A stretch of 35,069 nt of DNA from Alphaproteobacteria bacterium (GTDB taxonomy: Bacteria; Pseudomonadota; Alphaproteobacteria; Micavibrionales; Micavibrionaceae): assembly GCA_021208265.1 (NCBI GenBank), contig JAJOJU010000036.1, positions 1 to 35,069 of the forward strand, written 5' to 3'. Each line of letters opens with the position of its first letter. The stretch's first letter is position 1. Below are positions 26,939 to 35,069 of the stretch, in pieces. The notes under the pieces were generated by a model that had not been told where the DNA came from, ran no database searches, and saw only the letters and a program-made list of their open reading frames with translations. A program made the position numbers and the translations under genes.

Positions 26939-28117
26939 ATGCGCTTCATGGCGTCCCGTATTGTCAGCATCGAATTGGGTGAGCGTTCCTACGATATATA
27001 TGTCGGTGGAGCTTTGTTGCCGCGCATCGCTGAATTATTGCCGATGGATGTGCCGGGGGGCTCGTTCTTTATTGTCAGCGATGAAAATGTAAAGACATAC
27101 GCCGGGCAGGTACAGACCCTGCTTAAACAGTCCGGCGCGCGCGTTTGTGAAAGCCTGATTCTCAAGCCTGGTGAACAAACAAAATCTTTTGCTGAATTTG
27201 AAAAAACCTGCCGTTGGATGCTTTCCCACGGCGTTGACCGTAAGTCGACACTGGTGGCCGTAGGTGGCGGTGTTGTCGGTGACCTTGGCGGCTATGCGGC
27301 GGCGAGCGTTATGCGCGGGATCAATTTTGTGCAGGTGCCCACGACTCTGCTGGCGCAGGTGGATAGCTCCGTTGGCGGTAAAACGGGAATTAACGTGCCG
27401 GAAGGCAAAAATCTGGTAGGGGCATTCTATCAGCCCAAAACAGTTGTGGCGGATATAGATACTTTAAAAACTCTGCCGCGCCGGGAGTTGCTGGCGGGAT
27501 ATGCCGAAATTGCTAAATACGGCTTGCTGGGCGATTACGCCTTCTTCCAGTGGCTGGAAGAACATGGGCGTGATGTATGCGCGCTGGAAACCGAAGCGCT
27601 GTCTCACGCGATTGAAAAAAGCGTGGAAGCCAAAGCTGCGATTGTCGCTGCTGATGAACGGGAGCAGGGGCGCCGGGCGCTTCTTAATCTCGGTCACACA
27701 TTCGGTCATGCGCTGGAGGCTGCCGCCGGATATGATGGCAGGTTGCTGCATGGTGAGGCTGTAGCGATCGGCATGGTGATGGCGTTTGATTTGTCGGTGC
27801 GCACGGGGCTTTGCCCGGCGGCGGACCTGGCTCGCGTGGAAGAGCATCTCATTTCCGTAGGGCTGCCCACCCGTGCTTCGTTCATTGAACCGGGCTTGAA
27901 CACCACGCCGGAAGAACTATTGGAAATTATGCGCCGGGATAAAAAAGCCGAGAAAGGTTCCATTACACTGGTGTTGGCGGATGGAATAGGCCGCGCTTTC
28001 ACAAGCCGTGATGCATCGGAGGAAATGATTCTGGATGTATTGTCGGACTCTCTCGGCGGGGAAGCCAATGCCCGCCTGTTACAAAAATGGAAAGCAGCCT
28101 TCGCAGCGAAACGCTAA
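26939..28117 (+). CDS. aroB: 3-dehydroquinate synthase
   Basis: The 392-residue enzyme converts DAHP to 3-dehydroquinate in the shikimate pathway, using NAD and a metal ion. Diagnostic features are ESLILKPGEQTKSFAEFEK, the glycine-rich VAVGGGVVGDLGGYAAASVMRG, the LLAQVDSSVGGKTGIN motif, GYAEIAKYGLLGD, and metal ligands in RALLNLGHTFGHALE and LLHGEAVAIGM. The start ATG 26939 lies 13 bases after the aroK stop; ATG 26948 (MASR) is an equally good candidate, since neither has a strong ribosome binding site. Frame and length are normal. It forms an aroKB pair. Confidence 0.97.
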   Translation: MRFMASRIVSIELGERSYDIYVGGALLPRIAELLPMDVPGGSFFIVSDENVKTYAGQVQTLLKQSGARVCESLILKPGEQTKSFAEFEKTCRWMLSHGVDRKSTLVAVGGGVVGDLGGYAAASVMRGINFVQVPTTLLAQVDSSVGGKTGINVPEGKNLVGAFYQPKTVVADIDTLKTLPRRELLAGYAEIAKYGLLGDYAFFQWLEEHGRDVCALETEALSHAIEKSVEAKAAIVAADEREQGRRALLNLGHTFGHALEAAAGYDGRLLHGEAVAIGMVMAFDLSVRTGLCPAADLARVEEHLISVGLPTRASFIEPGLNTTPEELLEIMRRDKKAEKGSITLVLADGIGRAFTSRDASEEMILDVLSDSLGGEANARLLQKWKAAFAAKR

Positions 28118-28181
28118 ATATTATTGACATAACATGTAGCCTGTGAGATTGTCCGTGTACTTGCGTAACGGGGCTTACTAT

Positions 28182-28529
28182 ATGGCTATAGATCGTAATA
28201 AAAAGATTGGTATTTCTCAGGTTCGCTATCTTTCAGCGGTGGCTCCTGAACCAGCACTTCCTTCTGATGTGATATCATCTGTTCTTCGCATTCTGTTACA
28301 AGACCCCGATATGCCTGTTCATGAGATCATGGACAGAACGGAAGGGCGTTGTGATAAGGATACGCTCCACCGCATGGAATCTATGGGCTTGGTTTTTGTG
28401 AGCTGTCAGAACGGTGACCCATGGGATCGCACGGGCTGGAAGTATGATCTAACCAAACTGGGTAGATGCAAAGCCGCCGATCTGGCTAATACGGTAATTA
28501 AGCTGGGCTTTCTGCCAGAGCCTTTTTAA
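28182..28529 (+). CDS. Hypothetical protein
   Basis: This 115-residue frame begins MAIDRNKKIGISQVRY. I choose ATG 28182 because GGGG lies eight bases upstream; a GTG at 28143 would extend the frame. The C-terminal half (EIMDRTEGRCDKDTLHRMESMGLVFVS, then WKYDLTKLGRCKAADL) alternates helices and strands in a way that could be a degenerate winged-helix fold, but this is a guess. No signal peptide or membrane segment is present. Its 3' end overlaps the convergent aldo/keto reductase gene by 32 bases. It follows aroB by about 65 bases and may be co-transcribed with it. Confidence 0.6.
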   Translation: MAIDRNKKIGISQVRYLSAVAPEPALPSDVISSVLRILLQDPDMPVHEIMDRTEGRCDKDTLHRMESMGLVFVSCQNGDPWDRTGWKYDLTKLGRCKAADLANTVIKLGFLPEPF

Positions 28530-29274
28530 TTAATCTCACATTTTCCTGTAAATGCGCCGGGTTGATAGTGCCAATGATGGCGGCGCTGGTGCCTGGATGC
28601 GCGAAGGCATGGGCGAAGGCTGCTTCTACATCCGCAGTGTGTCCGCTGCTCAGCACCTTTTTCAGCAAAACACCTTTATTATGAGTGGCGGCATAATCCA
28701 GCACCGGTTTTTCTTGTGTGTAGGCCGGGGTGTATGTGGCCATCACTACATCCATAAATTCCAGTGCGCGGATACCACCCTCAGGTGTTTTGGTGGAAGC
28801 GCCGATGGCGCGTACGAGACCGCGCTGTTTGAAATTTTGCATCGTGGTGATCAGTTCATCTGATAAATTTTCAAGATCACTACCATCGGAATGAAGCAGC
28901 AGCACATCAATATAATCCGTGCCGAGGCGCTTGAGGCTGCGCTGGAGTGACATTTCAAAATGTTCGGGTGTGAAGTTATAGACGGAAGCACCGTTTTCAA
29001 ATTCCTCTCCGGCTTTTCCCACGATCACCCAATCTGGCCGCTGATCGTGCAGAAGGCGGCCCAATCGTTCTTCCGAGGTGCCGTAAGCGGGGGCGGTATC
29101 GAGCAGATTAATGCCAAGATCTTTAGCGAGAGAGAGTAAAGATGCGAGGTCACCTTCCTCCGGTATTTCAAACCCGCTGGGGTATTTGACACCCTGATTG
29201 CGCCCGAACTTCACCGTGCCGAGGCCGAGAGGGGATATTTTGATTCCGGTATCACCCAGATCTCTTAACTCCAT
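28498..29274 (-). CDS. Aldo/keto reductase
   Basis: The 258-residue protein is an NAD(P)H-dependent aldo/keto reductase with the TIM-barrel pattern. The catalytic tetrad is visible: Asp and Tyr in LLDTAPAYGTSEERLG, Lys in VIVGKAGEE, and His in DVLLLHSDG. The cofactor-binding end ISA-type segment appears as SAAIIGTINPAHLQENV. The start ATG 29274 is preceded by GGAG about eight bases upstream and overlaps the end of the FAD oxidoreductase gene. Length is slightly below the 280-330 typical of the family but all core motifs are present. The substrate cannot be inferred. It is the last gene of the secA-linked minus-strand group. Confidence 0.9.
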   Translation of the reverse strand: MELRDLGDTGIKISPLGLGTVKFGRNQGVKYPSGFEIPEEGDLASLLSLAKDLGINLLDTAPAYGTSEERLGRLLHDQRPDWVIVGKAGEEFENGASVYNFTPEHFEMSLQRSLKRLGTDYIDVLLLHSDGSDLENLSDELITTMQNFKQRGLVRAIGASTKTPEGGIRALEFMDVVMATYTPAYTQEKPVLDYAATHNKGVLLKKVLSSGHTADVEAAFAHAFAHPGTSAAIIGTINPAHLQENVRLIKKALAESPA

Positions 29275-30401
29275 TGATCCGTCTCCCATGGTCCTTTGGC
29301 AAATGGCGCTTCCGGCAGAAACGACCAGTCATTGGTAACTCCGGATGGTTTGATATTTTCCTCTGCCAGAATTTCGGCAATCCGTTTTGATAAAAGCGGC
29401 GAGAAGGTCAGCTTTGTGGGCCAGCAGTAAAGCATATCGCCGGCGCTATGGATGGTGGGTGTGTCGGGCATCCAGCCATCCTTATCCGATTTTCCTTCAA
29501 CCCGGTCGATGGGCAGTGTGCCCCATTCCACGGCGGAGAGATCGATACCGGGCAGGTATTTTTTGAAGCCAGCGCGCGCTGCATCGATCACTTCTTGCGG
29601 GTTTGATTCTTTGGCACGTTCGGCGACGCCGCCACCTAAATACCACACAAGCGTGCCATCCTCGCGTTTATGCGTGGTGATGGTGGCGACAGGCTTGTCG
29701 GACGTTCCCACCAGATGCGCATACAGCTCAAACGGCGCGGGTTTTAGCATTCCCATAAGAAGCGGACGTTTTTGCGTGGCAAGGCCGTTATCATGCCCTT
29801 GCTTAGCAGCGATATCCGCATTGCTTCCGGCGGCGGTAACAATGATTTTCTGTGCCGTGATGCCGTGGTCTTTCAAGGTGGCGAGCGGATCAGCGCTGAG
29901 ACGTATATCTCCGGCTAGCGCTTTGATGACACTGCTCACATCCAGCACCGGTTCATCCATATATATAAGTGACCCTTTAAAACCGCTGGCTTTGATATCG
30001 GCAGGCCATTCAGTTTTTGGAATTTCTCGCACCCTGCCGCCCAGCACTTTTTTTGTGACCAGCTTTACAAGGCCACCCATAAGCCCTGAGGGCACCAGCA
30101 ATATTTGTGATTCCGCATTCATACGCGCGGCAGATAAATCAACCGGGCCTTGCCCTTTGAGGGCGGCGCGCCATAAATCCGGCATCGCGGAGATGGACCT
30201 CGCGAGTTCGTTTATCTGCCCCGCAAAAGCATATTTCAAACCGGAATGAATGATGCCCTGGCTGGCGAGTGTTTGTCCGGCGCCGATGGCTTCGCGCTCC
30301 AGCAGCAGCACATCATAGCCGAGGCTTTTTAAATGCCTGTATGTCCAAAGCCCGGCGATGCCGGCGCCTATGATTACGATGTCGGTGCGGATTTCAGCCA
30401 T
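29265..30401 (-). CDS. FAD-dependent oxidoreductase (DAO / glycerol-3-phosphate dehydrogenase-like)
   Basis: The 378-residue protein begins with a dinucleotide-binding motif (DIVIIGAGIAGLWTYRHLKSLGYDVLLLE), placing it in the DAO family of FAD oxidoreductases, near L-2-hydroxyglutarate oxidase and glycerol-3-phosphate dehydrogenase. QTLASQGIIHSGLKY matches the substrate-side segment of that group. There is no membrane segment. The start overlaps the end of the hydrolase gene by 28 bases, and the stop overlaps the aldo/keto reductase start, so the three genes look translationally coupled. The electron acceptor and substrate are unknown. Confidence 0.86.
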   Translation of the reverse strand: MAEIRTDIVIIGAGIAGLWTYRHLKSLGYDVLLLEREAIGAGQTLASQGIIHSGLKYAFAGQINELARSISAMPDLWRAALKGQGPVDLSAARMNAESQILLVPSGLMGGLVKLVTKKVLGGRVREIPKTEWPADIKASGFKGSLIYMDEPVLDVSSVIKALAGDIRLSADPLATLKDHGITAQKIIVTAAGSNADIAAKQGHDNGLATQKRPLLMGMLKPAPFELYAHLVGTSDKPVATITTHKREDGTLVWYLGGGVAERAKESNPQEVIDAARAGFKKYLPGIDLSAVEWGTLPIDRVEGKSDKDGWMPDTPTIHSAGDMLYCWPTKLTFSPLLSKRIAEILAEENIKPSGVTNDWSFLPEAPFAKGPWETDQWS

Positions 30402-31295
30402 GACCGGACCATTTCTATCTGATCGGGCGCCATAAGGGAAGGCACATGCCCGGCATCTTTTATTTCAGTAAAGTCCATGGGCGGGGCGGGCTTGCGGCGG
30501 CTCATCTCCGCCACGATATCATTTGTCAGCAGAACTGATTTTTCACCGCGGATGGTCAGTGTGGGGATATCCATCGCATCCCAGAATTGCCAAAGGTCGG
30601 TGGGACCGATGGGTTCGATATCAAAAATTTTTGATATTTGCGGGTCATAGCCGTAAGTGATTTTTCCATCCGGCAGCGCGCGCGCATTATGTTCCGCCAT
30701 GTGTTTCCATTGCGCATCCGTGACCGGACCCCATGTGAGGCCGCGTGTTTCGCGCATCCGCTTTTCCAGGTCGGGCAGGGTATCGAACGTGTATTCCTGA
30801 GATATAACCTGCTTGATGAAATCCAGCGCGGGCTTAGGAACTTCCGGGCCGACATCGTTCAGGATTAAACGGCGAATGGGGGAATGGGGCAGGGCGGCCA
30901 GATAAATGCCCAGCAAGCCCCCCAGTGATACGCCCAGCCAGTCAACACTTTTGCCGCGTCCCGGAAAGCAGGTGGCTTCCGGCAGGCCGAATTCCAGCTT
31001 TCGCGGCACGCAGTTAAGCTGCACCATCAAGGCGCTAAGATCACGCCAGTACTGCGTGTAATTATAATCGAGCGGGTTTTGCAGGAAGTCACTGCGGCCC
31101 CGCCCCGGCAGATCGGGCGCGATGACGCGGTAGCCATCCCTCCACCAGCTTCGGGGCGATCTCATCAAAGTCATGCCCGTTCCCGGTAAGGCCGTGAACG
31201 CAGATAATGATATCACCGTCCTCCGGCCCCCAATCGCTGTACACGACATTGTGAAAACCGTGGGAGTTGAGGGAAAGGAAAGAGCGTTCGATCAT
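30374..31295 (-). CDS. Alpha/beta hydrolase, frameshifted
   Basis: Removing one base at CCC 31138-31140 joins two frames into a 306-residue alpha/beta hydrolase. The N-terminus has DIIICVHGLTGNGHDFDEIA, then after repair YRVIAPDLPGRGRSDFL. The nucleophile elbow is WLGVSLGG and the catalytic histidine is in DAGHVPS; the acid is probably in the LTIRGEKSVLLTN segment. This resembles bacterial esterases and hydrolases of the lipase-like alpha/beta group, and the substrate is unknown. It starts seven bases after the secA stop and overlaps the FAD oxidoreductase start by 28 bases, so it seems to be part of a secA-headed transcription unit. Confidence 0.87.
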
Positions 31296-31301
31296 GATTC
31301 T

Positions 31302-34039
31302 TTAATTTGCAGCGCTTTTCCCGATCGCCCCGTGACAGTGCTTGTATTTCTTGCCGGAACCACAGGGGCAATCCGCGTTACGCTGGATTTTCCCCCAAGT
31401 GTCGGGATCGTTTTTATCGAATGCTTTGCGCGTGGGCATAGGGCGCACGTTGTCCGGCTGGGCCTGCGTTTGAGGTACCCCTTCCATAGCCGGGTCTTGT
31501 CGTGTTTCCTGCATTTCCTGCTTGGCGGGTTCAAGCGCCATGGACAGACGTCCGCTTTCCTGATTGATCTCAACGAAGCTCAAGGTTTGCGTAACCAGTT
31601 CGCGGAGCTTATCCAGCATCAATTCGAACATGGCAAAGGCTTCGGCCTTGTATTCGTTCAAGGGGTCTTTCTGGCCAAAGGCACGCAGGTTAATCCCCTG
31701 ACGCAAATGGTCGAGGTTCAGAAGATGCTCTTTCCAGCTTTGATCCAGTAATTGCAGCACAATAGATTTTTCCACGCGGCGCCAGACTTCCGGGCTATAA
31801 CGCACGGCTTTTTCCGCCATCTTGGTATCAACGGCATCTTCAATACGGCTCAGGATTTCTTGGTCAGCAATACCTTCTTCCTTGGCCCAGTCGGCGATGG
31901 GAAGTTCCAGCCCGAAGATACGTAGTATCTCAGTTTTCAGGCTTTCAGTGTCCCATTGTTCGGCATAGGCACCGGGCGGGATGGAAAGGCTGACGACATC
32001 TTCCGTGACCTGTTCGCGCATGTCCTTGACCAGATCGCCGAGGTCTTTCGATTCCATGATCTCGCGGCGTTGCTCGTAAATAATTTTCCGCTGGTCGTTC
32101 ATGACGTTATCGAATTTCAGGATGCTCTTTCGTACCTCGAAATGCATCGATTCGACCTTGCCTTGCGCGCGTTCCAGCATTTTGGAGATCAGCGGATGTT
32201 CCAGCGCTTCGCCTTCCTGAAGGCCGATACGCTTGTTGTTCAAAAGCGCCTCCAGACGGTCACCCGCGAAAATACGCATCAGATCATCTTCCACTGACAG
32301 GAAGAACATGGATGCTCCGGGGTCACCCTGACGGCCCGCACGGCCGCGCAGCTGGTTATCAATCCGGCGGGATTCGTGACGTTCCGTACCGATGATATAA
32401 AGCCCGCCCGCTTGTTTCACGACTTCCTTGTCGCGGGCGACTTCTTCGTTGATCTTTTGAATGGCTTTTTGCTTTTTGTCTTCAGACCATTCGGGATCAA
32501 CTTCCTGTTCGATCCGCATTTCGGCGTTACCGCCCAGTTTAATGTCTGTTCCGCGGCCCGCCATGTTAGTGGCGATGGTGACAGCGCCGGGGCGGCCGCT
32601 TGCGCCACGATATAGGCTTCCTGTTCGTGATAACGTGCGTTCAAAACATTATGTTTGATCTTGGCTTTTTTGAGGTGTTCGGACAGCATTTCCGATTTTT
32701 CAATCGATACCGTACCGACCAGAACCGGCTGCTGGCGTTCCTGACATTCCTTGATTAACTCAACAATGGCTTGCCCCTTGTCGGCGAAGGAACGATAAAT
32801 TTTATCGTCATGGTCAAGGCGCGCTACCGGCACATGAGTGGGTACTTCCACCACGCCGAGCTTATAGATTTCGGCAAATTCGGCGGCTTCGGTCATGGCC
32901 GTACCGGTCATGCCTGCAAGCTTGGGATAGAGGCGGAAATAGTTCTGGAAGGTAACGGAGGCCAGAGTCTGGTTTTCCGTGTTAATTGTTACGCCTTCCT
33001 TAGCCTCAATGGCCTGATGCAGGCCTTCGGACAAACGGCGGCCTTCCATCATGCGGCCCGTGAATTCATCGATCAGGATAACCTTGCCATCCTTCACAAT
33101 GTAATCTGTATCCTTCCGGAAGATTTTATGGGCGCGCAGAGCCTGATTGACGTGGTGAACAAGGGTGATGTTCTGCACGTCATACATATTTCCTTCCTTA
33201 AGAAGGTCATGCTTGCGGAGAAGTTCTTCAACGTGTTCGTTGCCATCTTCGGTCAGGGCAATGCTCTTGTGTTTTTCATCGCGCTCGTAATCATCTTCGG
33301 TCAGCGAAGGGATCAGTTTATCAACCACGCCATACAATTCTGTGGATGCTTCTGAAGGACCTGAAATGATGAGCGGTGTTCGGGCCTCATCGATAAGAAT
33401 CGAATCGACCTCGTCCACGATCGCGAAGTTGAAATCCCGCTGGACCATCTGATCCAGACTGAATTTCATGTTGTCACGCAGGTAATCAAACCCGAATTCG
33501 TTGTTTGTACCGTAAGTAATGTCGGCGGCATAGGCCTCGCGGCGTGCCTGTTCTTTAATGTCGCTGGTGATGCAGCCCACGGTGAGACCCAGCCAGTTAT
33601 AAAGCTGGCCCATCCAGTCCGAGTCGCGTTTGGCGAGATAATCGTTCACCGTGACCACATGAACACCTTTCCCTGTCAGCGCGTTCAGGTAAACGGGCAG
33701 GGTGGCGACAAGGGTTTTCCCTTCCCCGGTTTTCATTTCTGTGATTCTGCCCTGATGCAGGACGACACCCCCCACCAGCTGCACATCAAACGGGCGCATG
33801 CCGAGAACACGCTTGGAAGCTTCGCGCACAACGGCAAATGCTTCGTGCAGGATATCATCCAGCGACTCGCCTGCATTTAAACGTTCCTTGAACAGCACCG
33901 TCTGCGCTTGCAGCTCGGTATCGCTCATGGCGGCGTATTGCTCTTCCAGCGCGTTAATTAAGGGGACGTGCCGCAGAAGTTTTTTAACTTCGCGTTCATT
34001 GGATGACCCGAAAATCCGGGAAAGAAGCTTAAGGAACAT
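31302..34039 (-). CDS. secA: Preprotein translocase ATPase SecA, frameshifted
   Basis: A missing base in CC at 32596-32597 splits one 912-residue SecA, the motor that drives preproteins through SecYEG. Restoring it gives [22 protein letters not shown], the canonical sequence. Walker A is [11 protein letters not shown], the nucleotide-binding DEAD-like motif is [19 protein letters not shown], and the second helicase domain begins after [18 protein letters not shown]. The C-terminal SEC-C zinc motif is [15 protein letters not shown] start at ATG 34039 ([17 protein letters not shown]); the ribosome binding site is poor. Length fits the roughly 900 residues of the family. A parvulin isomerase gene is divergent. 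Confidence 0.96.
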
Positions 34040-34179
34040 GGTTATTTCTTTTATGTTATCTTGCCCTGATATAAGCCCTGAAGTCGCCTTCGTCAATAAA
34101 GCGATTGCCCCGGCTTGAAATGGGCATGGCAATGGGCTAGGCTCCGCCAGAGATTTTTATCTAACAAGGGATTTATATC

Positions 34180-35069
34180 ATGCAAAACAAAGATTCTTCC
34201 TCCCGCCAGTCCGGCAGCGCCGTGATGGTCGCCCTGGGTGCGGTAATTGTCATCGCGCTCGGTGTTCTGGGATATTTCGGCTACCAGATGCAGAACAAAT
34301 CAATGGGCGGCGCCGCCACGGCTGAACCTGCTGCCGGGACTTCGGAAGAGGCCGAGGCTCCTGCCGGACAGAATGTTGTTGAACCCGGTAATCCGGTTGT
34401 GGCTAAAGTGGGTTCACAGGAAATCACGCGGTTGGATGTCTTTAACTTCATCCGTGAACTGCCTGATAATTTACGTTCCATGCCTGTGGAGCAGCTCTAC
34501 CCCATGGCGCTGGATCAAGTGATTAACAGCCGTATTGTGAATGAAAAGGTTGATCAGGCGAATCTGGATACCAACCCGGAAGTTCAGAAACAGTTGGCTG
34601 AAGCCAAAGAACAGATCGAGCGTAATGTCTTCATTCAGGAAGAGCTGGATAAGCGCGTGACCGACTCCAAACTCCAAAGCGCCTATGAAGAATACAAAAA
34701 GAAACTTCCCGAAGTGCAGGAAGTTAAAGCCAAGCACATTCTTGTGAAGGAAGAAGATAAAGCCAAAGAGATCATCCAGAAGATCAAGGATGGCGGTTCT
34801 TTTGAAGAGCTGGCAAAAGAAAACTCCACTGATGGCACGGCGTCTCTGGGGGGGGGAACTTGGTTACTTTGCCAAGGAATCCGTTGTGCCTGAATTTGGC
34901 AATGCCGCTTTCGGCATGAAAGCCGGTGAGATGTCTCAGACTCCTGTGAAAACCCAGTTGGTTATCACGATGATCAAGGTGGAAGACAAACGTGTTCGCC
35001 CGGCTCCCAGTTTTGAGCAAGCCAAGCCTTTCCTGGAAGGTAATTTGCGCCGTGAAATGCTGGATGAAG
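34180..35069 (+). CDS. Parvulin-type peptidyl-prolyl isomerase, frameshifted, runs off the right edge
   Basis: The frame begins at ATG 34180. A membrane anchor (SAVMVALGAVIVIALGVLGYFGY) follows a polar start, then a Pro/Ala/Glu-rich linker, then a SurA-like helical region (PVVAKVGSQEITRLDVFNFI) and a PpiC rotamase domain with VKAKHILVKEEDKAKEII. A nine-G run at 34848-34856 shifts the frame; removing one base gives LGGELGYFAKESVVPEFGNAAF, the expected rotamase core, and the frame stays open to the window end. It probably assists folding of exported proteins on the periplasmic side. It is divergent from secA, which I recall as a common alphaproteobacterial arrangement. Confidence 0.88.

Noticed and set aside
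29452-30249. A 265-codon plus-strand frame opposite the FAD oxidoreductase
   Set aside because: Antisense to a gene with clear motifs; composition is that of a shadow frame, rich in Ser, Pro and Arg.
32771-33355. A 194-codon plus-strand frame opposite secA
   Set aside because: Fully within the conserved secA coding sequence, without a ribosome binding site or recognisable domain.
1-35069. CRISPR arrays, tRNA genes, insertion sequences and prophage genes
   Set aside because: I saw no direct repeat arrays, cloverleaf sequences, transposase or phage motifs; the only recombinase is XerD-like, with housekeeping-type motifs.

Overview
The window is about 35 kb of chromosomal core sequence from an alphaproteobacterium of intermediate GC. 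The clues are the DUF2336 protein, the short CdnL/CarD-type regulator, the CobS/CobT cobaltochelatase pair, SufE and BolA, secA divergent from a parvulin-like isomerase, and the RHH_4-type ribbon-helix-helix protein. A Micavibrio-like or rhodospirillalean lineage is plausible, but that is an impression and not a demonstrated placement. I see no mobile element, prophage, CRISPR array, tRNA or rRNA.

Layout. Positions 1-6275 hold a partial gene at the left edge, a DUF2336 protein, a minus-strand group (staphylococcal-nuclease-like secreted protein, proline iminopeptidase, phosphoglycerate kinase) and an M48 lipoprotein metalloprotease that ends at a shared terminator. Positions 6299-9860 hold rpoH, a catalytically degenerate calcineurin-like phosphoesterase, carD with a recognisable promoter and terminator, and an unrecognised protein. 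Positions 10021-14751 hold clpX and then a DHH phosphoesterase, photolyase and LD-carboxypeptidase group. Positions 14936-21366 hold sufE, then a minus-strand series (J-domain protein, cobS, cobT, hisS, small secreted protein), and bolA. Positions 21473-26255 hold an RHH regulator, accA, xerD, a large exported protein and a small acidic membrane protein. Positions 26356-28529 hold aroK, aroB and a small unknown gene. Positions 28498-34039 hold secA followed by an alpha/beta hydrolase, an FAD oxidoreductase and an aldo/keto reductase. The window ends inside a parvulin-type isomerase gene.

The most striking property is how many genes are broken by single-base indels, mostly one extra base in a homopolymer. 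Affected genes include clpX, secA, xerD, cobS, a J-domain protein, photolyase, an SNase-like gene, a hydrolase, two exported proteins and the parvulin; carD may be affected at its 3' end. Correcting one or two bases in each restores an open frame with family-typical sequence. Several of these genes are normally essential, so consensus sequencing error is by far the simplest explanation. I annotate them as intact genes with suspected errors and give the position of each.

Functionally this is housekeeping: glycolysis, the shikimate pathway, fatty acid synthesis, tRNA charging, Fe-S cluster assembly, proteostasis (RpoH, ClpX, M48, PPIase), secretion (SecA) and chromosome dimer resolution. I did not find a convincing undescribed system. 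The best leads are the phosphoesterase that has lost its metal ligands, possible structured leaders upstream of rpoH and sufE, a possible small membrane protein between cobS and cobT, and the exported proteins of unknown function.
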